NCBI GenBank assembly: GCA_963781555.1
Contig: CAWAGB010000006.1
Location: 682,001-746,000, forward strand
DNA length: 64,000 nucleotides
Reading direction: 5' to 3'
DNA from: JAICQM01 sp963781555
GTDB taxonomy: Bacteria > Chloroflexota > Limnocylindria > QHBO01
Shown piece after piece: positions 54,396 to 63,710 of the stretch. The stretch's first letter is position 1; every line of letters begins with the position of its first letter. Below the pieces are notes generated by a model that saw only the letters and a program-made list of their open reading frames with translations, was not told the origin of the DNA and made no database searches. A program made the translations under genes and the position numbers.

Positions 54396-55993
54396 CCCAG
54401 CACCAGCTCCCGGATGCGGTCGATGCCGACCGGCGTGTAGCCCTCGCCCTCGAGCCACGTGAAGATGTCGGCGCGCTCGACGTGGCTCATCACCGCCGCC
54501 ACGTCACCGGTCTCCGAGCGGGTAAGCAGGGCCTGGAGGGCGACCAGCTCACCCGGATACGTCTCCACCGCCGCCGCATAGCCGCCTGCCCGGGCACCCC
54601 GCCGGAAGAGCTCGTTCATCTGCGCCAGGTCGCGGCCGCGGAGATAGTGCTCCTTCTCGCAGATGACCAGGTCGTCGGCCGCCGCCGCCAGCTCCCCGAG
54701 GCGCACCAGGATCTCATCGGTCCTGTCTCCGGCGGTCCCCAGGGCGAGGCGGACGCGGTGGTCGCCGGCAAGCGAGCGCGCCACCTCCAGGAGGCCGCTC
54801 AGCCCCGCCTCGTTGTGCGCGAAGTCGACCAGGGCGAAGCGTCCGTCACGCTCGAACAGGTTCATGCGCCCCGGGTTGGCGCCGGCATCCTGGGCGAACG
54901 TGCGCAGCCCGGCGGCGATCTTGGAGCGCGGGAGACCCAGCGCGTCGGCGGCCGCGGCGGCGGAGAGGGCGTTGGCGATGTTGTAACGCGACAGCCCCGC
55001 GAACGTGACCGGCAGGTCCGCGGCGCGGACGAGCCGCGCGGGACGCCGGCCCGCGCCGTGCAGGACCAGCCAGCCGTTGTCGTACACCGCGGCGCGGCCA
55101 GCGCGGTCGAGGGCCTCGGCGATTGCCGGTGAGGCGGGATCGAGCGTCACCGCGTACCAACGGGCTTTCGTCTCGCGACGCATCTTCCAGACCCGTGGAT
55201 CGTCGGCGTTGAGGACGGCCCAGCCGTCGCGCCGCGTGATCTTCACCACTGCGGCCTTCGTCTCGGCCAGCTCGTCGAGAGTGTCGACCCCGTTGAGACC
55301 CAGGTGATCAGCGCTCACGTTCGTGACCACGCTGATGTCGTTGCGGTCGTAGCCGATGCCGCGCAGCAGGATGCCGCCGCGCGCCGTTTCCAGTACGGCG
55401 ACATCGAGCGCGGGCTCGGCGAGGACGCGCGCCGCCCCGCCGAAGCCGGTCCAATCCCCCGCCTCGACGAGGCTTCCGTCAACATAGATGCCGTCCGAGT
55501 TGGTCATGCCCACCCGCCGCCCCGCCGCGGTGAGGAGATGGGTGATGAGGCGCGTGGTGGTGCTCTTCCCGTTCGTACCGGTGACCGCCACGATTGGCAG
55601 GGTCGGGATGGGGAGCGCGGGACGCGGCCCGTGCGCAATGGCCCGAAGGCTGGAGAGCTCGCGGCGCCGGGTGCTGCGACCGAGCGCGATGCGCGCCGCC
55701 GCGCCGCCGATCGCCTGGCTGATCGTGCGTCGCCGCCACGGAAATGCGACCACCGCGCGCAGGTCGTCGACGCTGCGCCGGAACGTGAGGCGTGGTGGCT
55801 GGAGCTCCAGCGCGGCGTAGAGGCCGCGGACCGCCTCGCCGGCGCGCGTCGCGGCCTCGGCGGCGAGACCGGGCTCGGCGGCGGCGAACTCGACTTTGAC
55901 GGCGGGGCGGCTGAAGAAGCGGTTCGGCCCGTCGAGGACGCGCAGCTCGGTGAGCTCGGTGGAGTCGGCGTCCGGTGAGCCGGCGTCTGGCAT
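54392..55993 (-). CDS. CphA-like Mur ligase without ATP-grasp domain
   Basis: A 533-residue protein. Residues about 15-70 resemble the CphA N-terminal domain (LRVLDGPNRFF versus RVYRGPNYW of CphA). The Mur ligase domain follows at once: P-loop GTNGKSTT (139-146), ETARGGILLRGIGYDRND, VSADHLGLNG and LVDFAHNEAGL, closely parallel to the CphA segments. The whole ATP-grasp domain is missing. So it can probably form one type of amide bond only. Function unknown; it may modify cyanophycin or its dipeptides or make another amide polymer. ATG 55993 follows a CATACT by 6 bases. Confidence 0.8.
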   Translation of the reverse strand: MPDAGSPDADSTELTELRVLDGPNRFFSRPAVKVEFAAAEPGLAAEAATRAGEAVRGLYAALELQPPRLTFRRSVDDLRAVVAFPWRRRTISQAIGGAAARIALGRSTRRRELSSLRAIAHGPRPALPIPTLPIVAVTGTNGKSTTTRLITHLLTAAGRRVGMTNSDGIYVDGSLVEAGDWTGFGGAARVLAEPALDVAVLETARGGILLRGIGYDRNDISVVTNVSADHLGLNGVDTLDELAETKAAVVKITRRDGWAVLNADDPRVWKMRRETKARWYAVTLDPASPAIAEALDRAGRAAVYDNGWLVLHGAGRRPARLVRAADLPVTFAGLSRYNIANALSAAAAADALGLPRSKIAAGLRTFAQDAGANPGRMNLFERDGRFALVDFAHNEAGLSGLLEVARSLAGDHRVRLALGTAGDRTDEILVRLGELAAAADDLVICEKEHYLRGRDLAQMNELFRRGARAGGYAAAVETYPGELVALQALLTRSETGDVAAVMSHVERADIFTWLEGEGYTPVGIDRIRELVLG

Positions 55994-55999
55994 GGGCGG

Positions 56000-56005
56000 A
56001 GTATG
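56000..56005 (-). promoter_or_regulatory. -10 box of leaderless promoter for the CphA-like Mur ligase
   Basis: CATACT ends 6 bases before ATG 55993. Confidence 0.4.
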
Positions 56006-56221
56006 ACAAAGTGCGGTGGTCGACCGGCCGCAGTCGAGCCGCAGACGCTCCGCGGACGGTGGCGCCTGCAGATCACGCGCCGTCGCGGCGTTCGCGCTCG
56101 CCGGCCCAGCCTTCAACCTCCAGCGTCGCCAGGCCCATATCGCCCGGTCGAGTTCACCGTCACCAACTAGGCGCCCGGCCGGCCACCTCGGCATCGGTCT
56201 CAAACATGGCCGCCCAGCCTA

Positions 56222-56227
56222 TAGACT
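56222..56227 (+). promoter_or_regulatory. -10 box of leaderless promoter for the M20 peptidase gene
   Basis: TATAGACT ends 6 bases before ATG 56234. The 240 bases between the divergent genes (55994-56233) hold nothing else I can identify. Confidence 0.5.
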
Positions 56228-56233
56228 CGCCGG

Positions 56234-57403
56234 ATGCCGATCAAACCGGAGTTGCTGACCGCCGCGGTCGCCGCCGCCCACGAGCGCTACCGCGACGAGC
56301 TGGCGTCGCTCGTCAGCCTCGACTGCGGTTCATACACCCCGGCAGGCGTCAACCGCGTGGCCGACCACGTCGCAGCGGCGCTCACCGGCCTCGGCGCGAG
56401 CGTCGAGCGCGTTCAGCACGTCCGCGCCGACGGCGCGCCCCAGCTCGGTGACCTTGTCATCGGTCGGCTCAGGGGCTCAGGGCCCCGCCTGCTCCTCATC
56501 GGGCACATGGACACGGTCTTCGAGCCCGGCACCGCGGCGGCGAGGCCCTATCGCGTCGAGGGAGGACGCGCATACGGCCCCGGCGTGACCGACATGAAGG
56601 CCGGGCTGCTTGCCGGGCTGCATGCCCTGGAAGCGCTCCATGCGACCGGCGCCCGGCCATCGGTCACGTTCGTGGCCAACCCCGACGAGGAGATCGGGTC
56701 GCCGTTCTCGACCGATCACATCCGCGGCCTGGTCGCGGAGCACGACGCGGCGCTCGTCCTGGAGTGCGCGCGGGCGAATGGCGACATCGTGTCCGCCCGC
56801 AAGGGGATCGCCGACGCGGAGGTCGCGCTCAGCGGCCGTGCGGCGCATGCGGGCATCGAGCCGGAGAAGGGGCGCCACGCGATCCTCGCCGCCGCGCGGC
56901 AGATCGCGCGCCTCCAGGCGTTGAACGGTCGCTGGCCGGGGGTGACGGTCAACGTGGGCGTCATCGCCGGCGGGACGCGGCCCAACGTGGTGCCCGCGGC
57001 GTGCCGCTACGAGGTGGACCTGCGAGCCGCCGACGCCGCGGCCTTCGACGCGGCATGGGCCGCCCTCGAGGAGATCGTTGCAGCGCCCAACCCCGACGGC
57101 ACGCGCGCGGTGCTGCGCCGCCTCGCCCACCATCCCCCGATGGAGCGCACCGCGGCAAGCGCGCGCCTCGTGGCACTGACCTCGGCGATCGCCGACGAGC
57201 TGGGCTTCGAGCTGCACGATGCCGCCACCGGTGGTGCCTCGGATGCCAACACCACTGCAGCCGCGGGACTGCCTACCCTCGACGGCCTGGGGCCCGTCGG
57301 CGGCGACGACCACTCCGACGACGAGTGGCTCGACCTGGCGAGCGTCGTGCCGCGCACGGTGCTGCTGGCGAGCCTCATCGATCGGGTCGGCGAGGCGCTC
57401 TAG
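56234..57403 (+). CDS. M20 family metallopeptidase (glutamate carboxypeptidase-like)
   Basis: A 389-residue zinc peptidase. Metal-site motifs are GHMDTVFE (His and Asp), GVTDMKAG (bridging Asp), ANPDEEIGS (Glu pair) and a late His in GGDDHSDDEW. The pattern is closest to carboxypeptidase G2-type M20 enzymes that release C-terminal glutamate or act on N-acyl amino acids. It stands next to the cyanophycin genes, so a role in dipeptide breakdown is possible but not shown. Confidence 0.88.
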   Translation: MPIKPELLTAAVAAAHERYRDELASLVSLDCGSYTPAGVNRVADHVAAALTGLGASVERVQHVRADGAPQLGDLVIGRLRGSGPRLLLIGHMDTVFEPGTAAARPYRVEGGRAYGPGVTDMKAGLLAGLHALEALHATGARPSVTFVANPDEEIGSPFSTDHIRGLVAEHDAALVLECARANGDIVSARKGIADAEVALSGRAAHAGIEPEKGRHAILAAARQIARLQALNGRWPGVTVNVGVIAGGTRPNVVPAACRYEVDLRAADAAAFDAAWAALEEIVAAPNPDGTRAVLRRLAHHPPMERTAASARLVALTSAIADELGFELHDAATGGASDANTTAAAGLPTLDGLGPVGGDDHSDDEWLDLASVVPRTVLLASLIDRVGEAL

Positions 57404-57425
57404 GCCGCCGACACATGCCCTCCGC

Positions 57426-57431
57426 TAGAAT
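57426..57431 (+). promoter_or_regulatory. -10 box of leaderless promoter for thioesterase and the dehydrogenase complex genes
   Basis: GCTAGAAT ends 9 bases before GTG 57441. Confidence 0.55.
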
Positions 57432-57440
57432 GGCGTCTCC

Positions 57441-57932
57441 GTGACGAACCAGACCGATGCCACCACGCGCCCCGTCGAGTTTCGCCATCGCACCACCATC
57501 CAGGTGCGATTTCGGGACACCGATGCGTTCGGCCACGTCAACAACGCCGTCTTCTCCAGCTACGTCGAGCTGGCCCGCATCCGCTATCTGCTCGACGCCC
57601 TTCAGCCGGAGGGCGGCTTCGACCGGATGCCGCTCATCCTTGCCAGGGCCGAGATCGACTTCCGCTCGCCGATCCAGTTCGGGGAGGAGGTCGTGGTCGA
57701 GACGCGGGTCGAGCGCATCGGTCGCACAAGCTTCGCCATGAGCCACCGCATGCACGCCGGTCCGGATGGGCGCATCGTCGGCGAGGTGGCGACCGTGCTG
57801 GTGGCCTACGACTACGGCGCGGCACGCCCCATGCCGGTACCCGACGCGTGGCGTCAACGTCTGAGCGCCTACGAGGGTCGCGACCTCGGACCCGACCCAG
57901 TTCGGCCGGCGCCGGCCGCGACCCCTTCCTGA
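57441..57932 (+). CDS. Acyl-CoA thioesterase, 4HBT hot-dog fold
   Basis: A 163-residue hot-dog thioesterase. The catalytic region DTDAFGHVNNAVFSSYVE and the VARV-type strand EVVVETRVERIGRTSF are typical of 4-hydroxybenzoyl-CoA thioesterase-like (YbgC/FadM) enzymes. The start is GTG 57441. It lies 20 bases before lpdA on the same strand, so it may hydrolyse acyl-CoAs made by the dehydrogenase complex. Confidence 0.88.
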   Translation: MTNQTDATTRPVEFRHRTTIQVRFRDTDAFGHVNNAVFSSYVELARIRYLLDALQPEGGFDRMPLILARAEIDFRSPIQFGEEVVVETRVERIGRTSFAMSHRMHAGPDGRIVGEVATVLVAYDYGAARPMPVPDAWRQRLSAYEGRDLGPDPVRPAPAATPS

Positions 57933-57952
57933 CACGCACACGACGGAGACCG

Positions 57953-59371
57953 ATGGCTGATCAGCACAAGTTCGACCTGCTCATCCTGGGAGGCGGGATG
58001 AGCTATGTGGGCGCCATCCGCGCCGCTCAGCTCGGCCTCTCGGTGGGCCTCGTCGAGCGCGACCGCCTGGGCGGCACCTGCCTCAACCGAGGCTGCATTC
58101 CCTCCAAGGCACTGCTCGAGACCGCCGACCTGCTGCATCGCGTGTCGGAGCAGGGCGCCGAGTTCGGCCTGGCCGGGCACGAGGGCATCAGTCTTGACTA
58201 CGGGGCACTGGGGACGCGGCGCGACGCGGTCATCGAGAAGCACGTCAAGGGCGTCGAGTTCCTCATGAAGAAGAACAACGTGACCGTTCTGCAGGGCAAC
58301 GGCGTGCTCACCGGCCCGACGACCGTCCGCGTCTCGGGGGGCGCCTCGGGTGACATCGAGGCAAGCGCCACGAACGTCATGCTGGCCACCGGCTCCGCGC
58401 CGCGCTCGCTCCCGGGACTGGATCCCGATGGCCACCTGATCATCACCAGCGACGAGGCGCTGCGGCGCAACGACGTGCCGAAGCGGGTCACGATCGTCGG
58501 CGCCGGTGCGATCGGCGTGGAGTGGGCCAGCATGTATCGCGACTTCGGCGCCGAGGTGACGCTGGTCGAGTTCGCCGACCGCGTCGTCCCGCTCGAGGAC
58601 CCCGAGATCAGCAAGGAGCTGCACCGCGTCTTCAAGAAGCGCGGCATCACCATCCTCACTGCGAGCACCATCGACACCGAGACGCTCAAGAAGTCGGAAA
58701 ACGAGGTCAGCTTCCAGGTGGCCGGCAAGGATGGCGGCAAGCGCACGGACGTGACTGCGGACGTGATCCTGGTGGCGGTCGGTCGACGGCCCCTGACCGA
58801 GAACATCGGCCTGGAGGACATCTCGGGGCTGAAGGTCGAGCGTGGCTACGTGGTCGTCGACGAGTTCATGCGCACCGGGGTCGAGCACCTGTACGCGATC
58901 GGCGACATCGTGCCGGGCTTCGCGCTGGCACACGTGGCGAGCCACGAGGCAGTGGTAGCCGTCGAGCACATGGCGGGGCACGACCCGGAGCCGGTGCGCA
59001 TGGATCTCATGCCGCGCGTCACCTTCTGCCGGCCGCAGATCGCCAGCGTCGGGATGAGCGAGGCGGAGGCGACCGCCGCGGGCCACGGGGTCAAGACCGG
59101 CTCGTTCCCGTTCCGCGCGCTCGGCAAGGCGACAATCGTCGGCGAGGTGGACGGCTTCGCCAAGTTCGTCGCCGATGCGGACACCGGCATCCTGCTCGGG
59201 GCGCATATCATCGGTCCGCACGCGGGCGACCTGCTGGCCGAGCCGACCCTGGCACGACTCGTGGAGGGAACGGCAGCCGAGATCGCGATGAGCGTGCACG
59301 CGCATCCGACCCTCACCGAGGTGCTCGCCGAGGCCGCACTGGCCGTCGACGGCGCCGCGATCCACGTGTAG
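57953..59371 (+). CDS. lpdA: Dihydrolipoyl dehydrogenase (E3)
   Basis: A 472-residue FAD disulfide oxidoreductase that reoxidises lipoamide with NAD+. The redox pair is Cys43-Cys48 (GGTCLNRGCIPSK), the NAD site is VGAGAIGVEWA, the FAD site includes LYAIGDI, and the active-site HAHPTLTE is at the C-terminus. GGAG lies 5 bases before the ATG. It is the first gene of the complete 2-oxoacid dehydrogenase set. Confidence 0.95.
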   Translation: MADQHKFDLLILGGGMSYVGAIRAAQLGLSVGLVERDRLGGTCLNRGCIPSKALLETADLLHRVSEQGAEFGLAGHEGISLDYGALGTRRDAVIEKHVKGVEFLMKKNNVTVLQGNGVLTGPTTVRVSGGASGDIEASATNVMLATGSAPRSLPGLDPDGHLIITSDEALRRNDVPKRVTIVGAGAIGVEWASMYRDFGAEVTLVEFADRVVPLEDPEISKELHRVFKKRGITILTASTIDTETLKKSENEVSFQVAGKDGGKRTDVTADVILVAVGRRPLTENIGLEDISGLKVERGYVVVDEFMRTGVEHLYAIGDIVPGFALAHVASHEAVVAVEHMAGHDPEPVRMDLMPRVTFCRPQIASVGMSEAEATAAGHGVKTGSFPFRALGKATIVGEVDGFAKFVADADTGILLGAHIIGPHAGDLLAEPTLARLVEGTAAEIAMSVHAHPTLTEVLAEAALAVDGAAIHV

Positions 59372-59387
59372 CGGGAGCAAACGACGA

Positions 59388-60416
59388 GTGGCCAAGGAGA
59401 CCGCAACGCAGCCGAGGCACGCCGAGCTCGGCCTGACCGATGACGACGTCAGGGCGATGTACCGGCAGATGCTGCTGGCGCGCGCCGTCGACGAACGCAT
59501 GTGGCTCATGCAGCGCGCCGGCAAGATCGCCTTCATCATCTCCGGCCAGGGTCACGAGGGCGCCCAGGTGGGCACCGCGTGGCCGCTGCGCCCCGGACAG
59601 GATTGGATGGCGCCGTACTACCGGTCCATCGCCTCGGCGATCACGTTCGGCATGCAGGCCGAGGACATCATCACCGCCCACCTCGCCAAGGGCGATGACG
59701 TGAGCTCCGCCGGCCGCCAGATGCCGGGCCACTACGGCGCAGCGCGCTACAACATCGTGTCGCTCTCCTCGCCGGTGGGGACGCAGGTCCTGCACGCGGT
59801 CGGCATCGCCATGGGGGCCTGGGTCAAGGGCGATGACGTGGTGGCGCTCACCAGCTTCGGCGAGGGCACCAGCAACCAGGGCGAGATCCACGAGGCGATG
59901 AACTTCGCCGGCGTCCACAAGCTGCCGGTCATCTTCGTGTGCGAGAACAACGGCTACGCCATCAGCGTCCCGCTCGACAAGCAGGTCGGCGGCGGCAACG
60001 TGGCGGCGCGCGCGGAGGGCTACGGCTTCCCCGGCGTCGTCGTCGACGGGACCGATGTGCTGGAGGTCTACCGCGTCGCCAGGGAGGCGCACGACCGCGC
60101 ACGCGCCGGCGACGGACCGACCCTCATCGAGACCAACGTGGTGCGCCTGACGAGCCACTCCAGCGACGACGACCAGCGCCGCTACCGCGACCCGGCCGAG
60201 GTGGAGGCGCTCAAGGAGCGCGACCCGATCAGCCTCTTCGGCAACCAGCTGCGCGAGTGGGGCCTCCTCGACGACGACGTGGACGCCCAGCTGCGCGCCG
60301 ACGTGAAGGCCGAGGTCAACGACGCCAGCAAGCGCGCCGAGGCGCGGCCCGAACCGGACATCGCGACGGCGGAGCTGCACGTCTACGCCGAGCCCCAGGA
60401 GTCGACGAATGCCTGA
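59388..60416 (+). CDS. 2-oxoacid dehydrogenase E1 component, alpha subunit
   Basis: A 342-residue thiamin-diphosphate subunit. The FGEGTSNQGEIHEAMNFA stretch (ThDP motif) and VIFVCENNGYAIS are clear, as are RSIASAITFGM and the RYRD phosphoserine-loop-like segment. Its arrangement with separate alpha and beta genes and its RTxxH pattern fit branched-chain 2-oxoacid dehydrogenase (BkdA1) or acetoin/pyruvate dehydrogenase; branched-chain is my first choice. The start is GTG 59388. It overlaps the beta gene by 8 bases. Confidence 0.9.
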   Translation: MAKETATQPRHAELGLTDDDVRAMYRQMLLARAVDERMWLMQRAGKIAFIISGQGHEGAQVGTAWPLRPGQDWMAPYYRSIASAITFGMQAEDIITAHLAKGDDVSSAGRQMPGHYGAARYNIVSLSSPVGTQVLHAVGIAMGAWVKGDDVVALTSFGEGTSNQGEIHEAMNFAGVHKLPVIFVCENNGYAISVPLDKQVGGGNVAARAEGYGFPGVVVDGTDVLEVYRVAREAHDRARAGDGPTLIETNVVRLTSHSSDDDQRRYRDPAEVEALKERDPISLFGNQLREWGLLDDDVDAQLRADVKAEVNDASKRAEARPEPDIATAELHVYAEPQESTNA

Positions 60417-61395
60417 GCTCAACATCCTCGAGGCGGTGCGCCTCGCCATGGACGAGGAGATGGAGCGCGACGAGCGGGTCATGGTCCTCGGCGAGGACGT
60501 CGGCAAGAAGGGCGGCGTCTTCGGCGCCACCGAGGGCCTCTTCGCCAAGTACGGCGAGAAGCGGGTGCTCGACACCCCGCTCACCGAGGCGATGATCGCC
60601 GGCGCCGCCGCAGGTGCCGCGATGTACGGCCTGCGCCCCGTCGCCGAGATGCAGTTCGCCGACTTCGTCTACCCCGCCTTCAACCAGATCGTCTCCGAGA
60701 TCAGCCGCATGCGGTACCGATCCAATGGCACGTTCGGCCTGCCGATGGTGATCCGCATGCCCTACGGCGGCGGCGTGCACGGCGCGCTGTACCACAGCCA
60801 GTCCAACGAGGCCTACTTCACGTCCACGGTCGGTCTGAAGGTCGTCGCGCCGGGCACCCCGGCCGACGCGAAGGGCTTGCTGAAGGCGGCCATCCGCGAC
60901 CCGGACCCGGTCATGTACTTCGAGCACAAGAAGACGTACCGTCTCTTCAAGGCCGAGGTCCCCGACGGCGATACGATCGTCCCGATCGGCAAGGCCGACG
61001 TCGCCCGCGCCGGGAAGCACCTCTCGATCCTCTGCTACGGGATGATGCGCACCTTCGCCCTCGAGGCGGCGGAAACGCTGGCTCGCGAGGACGGCATCGA
61101 GGCCGAGATCGTCGACCTGCGCTCGCTGCGCCCGCTCGACGAGGCCGCGATCCTGGCATCGGTCGAGAAGACGTCCCGCGCGCTCGTGGTGCACGAGGCC
61201 AATCGCTTCGGCGGCTTCGGCGCCGAGGTGGCCGCCTTCATCGCCGAGCAGGGCTTCGAACACCTCGACGCGCCGGTCACCCGGCTCGCCGGGCCCGAGG
61301 TCCCGGCCGTCCCGTTCCACCACGATCTCGAGGACTGGTTCATGATCAACCCCGCGAAGATCGTGGCCGCGGCCCGCAGCCTGGCCGCGTACTGA
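60409..61395 (+). CDS. 2-oxoacid dehydrogenase E1 component, beta subunit
   Basis: A 328-residue transketolase-like subunit with VMVLGEDVGKKGGVF, DTPLTEAMIAGAAAGAA, EMQFADFVYPAFNQI and MPYGGGVHGALYHSQS, all typical of BkdA2/PdhB beta subunits. It pairs with the alpha subunit to decarboxylate the oxoacid and acylate lipoyl-E2. The ATG overlaps the alpha gene by 8 bases, so translation is coupled. Confidence 0.95.
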   Translation: MPELNILEAVRLAMDEEMERDERVMVLGEDVGKKGGVFGATEGLFAKYGEKRVLDTPLTEAMIAGAAAGAAMYGLRPVAEMQFADFVYPAFNQIVSEISRMRYRSNGTFGLPMVIRMPYGGGVHGALYHSQSNEAYFTSTVGLKVVAPGTPADAKGLLKAAIRDPDPVMYFEHKKTYRLFKAEVPDGDTIVPIGKADVARAGKHLSILCYGMMRTFALEAAETLAREDGIEAEIVDLRSLRPLDEAAILASVEKTSRALVVHEANRFGGFGAEVAAFIAEQGFEHLDAPVTRLAGPEVPAVPFHHDLEDWFMINPAKIVAAARSLAAY

Positions 61396-61449
61396 TATGC
61401 CATCCCCCGCGCCGCTGGGCGCTCCGCGACAGAACTGAGGAAGGTCTCC

Positions 61450-62940
61450 ATGCCCACGACGATCAAGATGCCGCAGCTCGGTGAGTCGGTCACCGAGGGC
61501 ACGATCGAGCGCTGGCTCGTCAAGGAAGGCGACACCGTCGAGCAGTACGACCCCCTCTTCGAGGTCGTCACCGACAAGGTGAACGCCGAGGTGCCCGCCG
61601 AGGTCGCCGGAACGATCACCAAGATCATGGTCCCCGACGGCGAGACCGTCGCGGTCGGCACCGCCCTGGCCGAGATCGACGCCGAGGGCGCAGCCGCCGC
61701 GACCGATGGTGCCGCCGAGTCACCGGCTGCAGAGGCGCCTGCCGCCGAGGCCCCCGCCACGGAGGCCGCCCCCGCACCTGCAGCAGAGGCGCCTGCCGCT
61801 GAGGCGCCCACCGAGGCGCCCGCCGCACAGCCGACGGAGTCAGATCCAGCCGCCGAGGCGCCTGCAGCAGAGGCGCCTGCCGCAGAGCCGACGGAATCAG
61901 ATCCAGCCGCGGAGGCCGCCCCGCCGACCGACGGCAGCATGCGCATGACACCGGCTGTCCGACGTCTCGTGCGCGAGCACAAGCTCGACGTCGCGCGGAT
62001 CACCGGCACCGGGGCCGGCGGCCGCGTCACGCGCGACGACGTGATGCAGCTCGTCGCACAGGGTGGCCAGGCGGCCGCGGCGCCCCCGCAGGCCGCCCCA
62101 CCCGCGGCGACCGCGGCCGCTGCATCGGCACCGACGTCCGCCGAGCAGGCGCCCGCGGCGCCTCCCGCCCCGCCGGCCGCCGCTGCACCCCCACCGGCGC
62201 CCGCCGGCGCGCCGTCGCCCCGCCCATCAGGTGGCGACACCGAGGTCGTCCTGTCGCAGATGCGCAAGGGCATCGCGGCCAAGATGACGCAGGTCAAGCA
62301 GACCGTCCCCCACGCGTACACCGTGGTGGAGGTGGACATGGGCAACGTGGTCCGCTGGCGCGAGGCCAACCAGGCGGCCTACAAGGCCCGTGAGGGGCTC
62401 GGCATCAGCTACGTGGCGGCCCTCATCAAGGCGGTCACTGAGACGCTGCGCCAGCACCCCACCCTCAACGCCCAGTTCGCAGGCGACAAGATCATCCTCA
62501 AGCAGCGGATGAACATCGGCATCGCGGTCGCCATCGACAACGGCCTCATCGTGCCGGTCATCCAGGACGCTGACCAGCTCTCGATCAGCGGCGTCAACCG
62601 CAAGCTCCAGGATTTGGCGGCGCGAGCGCGGAGCAACAAGCTCAAGCTTGACGAGATCCAGGGCGGCACGTTCACGGTGAATAACACCGGCTGGTTCGGA
62701 TCGGTCTCCAGCATGCCGATCATCAATGCTCCGGAGGTCGCCATCCTGTCGATGGAGGCGATTGTCAAGCGACCTCGCGTCATCGAGGTGGAGGGGCAGG
62801 ACGTGATCGCCATTCGACCGATGATGAACATGACGTGCTCGTTCGACCATCGCGTGCTGGATGGCGCACAGGTCGGCTTCTTCCTGGCCGACGTGCGCAA
62901 GCGCCTGGAGGCGTGGGCCCTCGACACCCCGCTCGGCTGA
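61450..62940 (+). CDS. 2-oxoacid dehydrogenase E2 (dihydrolipoamide acyltransferase)
   Basis: A 496-residue E2. Residues 1-78 are the lipoyl domain with the lipoylated Lys43 (TDKVNAE). A long Ala/Pro/Glu swinging linker (about 80-160) with repeats of AEAPAAEAP follows, then the peripheral-subunit-binding domain (TPAVRRLVREHKLD, about 163-200), a second Ala/Pro linker and the catalytic domain ending in SFDHRVLDGAQ with the active-site His and Asp. GAGGAAGG lies before the ATG. One lipoyl domain only. Confidence 0.94.
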   Translation: MPTTIKMPQLGESVTEGTIERWLVKEGDTVEQYDPLFEVVTDKVNAEVPAEVAGTITKIMVPDGETVAVGTALAEIDAEGAAAATDGAAESPAAEAPAAEAPATEAAPAPAAEAPAAEAPTEAPAAQPTESDPAAEAPAAEAPAAEPTESDPAAEAAPPTDGSMRMTPAVRRLVREHKLDVARITGTGAGGRVTRDDVMQLVAQGGQAAAAPPQAAPPAATAAAASAPTSAEQAPAAPPAPPAAAAPPPAPAGAPSPRPSGGDTEVVLSQMRKGIAAKMTQVKQTVPHAYTVVEVDMGNVVRWREANQAAYKAREGLGISYVAALIKAVTETLRQHPTLNAQFAGDKIILKQRMNIGIAVAIDNGLIVPVIQDADQLSISGVNRKLQDLAARARSNKLKLDEIQGGTFTVNNTGWFGSVSSMPIINAPEVAILSMEAIVKRPRVIEVEGQDVIAIRPMMNMTCSFDHRVLDGAQVGFFLADVRKRLEAWALDTPLG

Positions 62941-62957
62941 CGGAGCAACACCGGCCG

Positions 62958-63710
62958 ATGACGCCCGAGGAGGCCTCGGCCGCCCACGACCGCAACTGGA
63001 TCGCGACCTTCGAGGCGCTGGCCGACGCGCAGCCCAACGGCTTCCGGCTGGCCACGCCCACGGTTCGCGTCGCGGCAAGCGGCACTGCGATCATGAACAA
63101 GGTGATCGTCACCGATCCGGACCCGGCGCCCGATGACGTCGCTTCGGCGCTCGCACTCGTCCGTCGGCACGAGGTCGGGTACGACGTGTTCGTGCGCTCC
63201 ACCTGGCTGCGTGCCGTGGATGCCATCGCGGCGCTTGGCCTCGTTCGGGACGGCGAGATGCCGTGCCTGGTGGCCGATCTGCCAGTCCCGGAGCGAGCGG
63301 CGCCCGCCGCCCTCGAAGTGCGGCGGATCGGTCCCGACCGGATCGACGATTTCCGTGCCGTCGCGCGCGAGGGGTTCGAGATGCCCGATGCACTGGTGAC
63401 CGCGGCGTTCCGGCCGGAGATGCTGACCATGGACGGGCTGCGCGCGTTCGTTGGCTATGTCGATGGACGGCCGGTGGCGTGCTCGGCCAGCCACATGACC
63501 GACCACGTCATCGGCATCTACACCGTGGCGACGGTGCCCGCCGAGCGTGGTCGCGGCTACGGAACGGCGATCACGGCCGCGGCCATGGAGGGCACGCCCG
63601 CTCGACTGGCCGTCCTCCAGGCGAGCGAGACGGGACAACCGGTGTACGAGCGGATGGGCTACCGGGTGGTCCACCACGAGGCCATCTTCCACGAGCGCCG
63701 TCCAGCATGA
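62958..63710 (+). CDS. GNAT family N-acetyltransferase
   Basis: A 250-residue product. The C-terminal half is a GNAT domain with the acetyl-CoA pyrophosphate loop VPAERGRGYGTAIT (about residue 195) and ERMGYRVV. The N-terminal 115 residues are a second, degenerate GNAT-like or helical domain. Substrate unknown. It lies 17 bases after the E2 stop and overlaps the next gene (ATGA). Confidence 0.82.
   Translation: MTPEEASAAHDRNWIATFEALADAQPNGFRLATPTVRVAASGTAIMNKVIVTDPDPAPDDVASALALVRRHEVGYDVFVRSTWLRAVDAIAALGLVRDGEMPCLVADLPVPERAAPAALEVRRIGPDRIDDFRAVAREGFEMPDALVTAAFRPEMLTMDGLRAFVGYVDGRPVACSASHMTDHVIGIYTVATVPAERGRGYGTAITAAAMEGTPARLAVLQASETGQPVYERMGYRVVHHEAIFHERRPA

Noticed and set aside
57903..57918. 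Long GC palindrome GGCCGGCGCCGGCC considered as an operator
   Set aside because: It lies inside the thioesterase coding end, in Pro/Ala codons, where GC-rich palindromes arise by chance.
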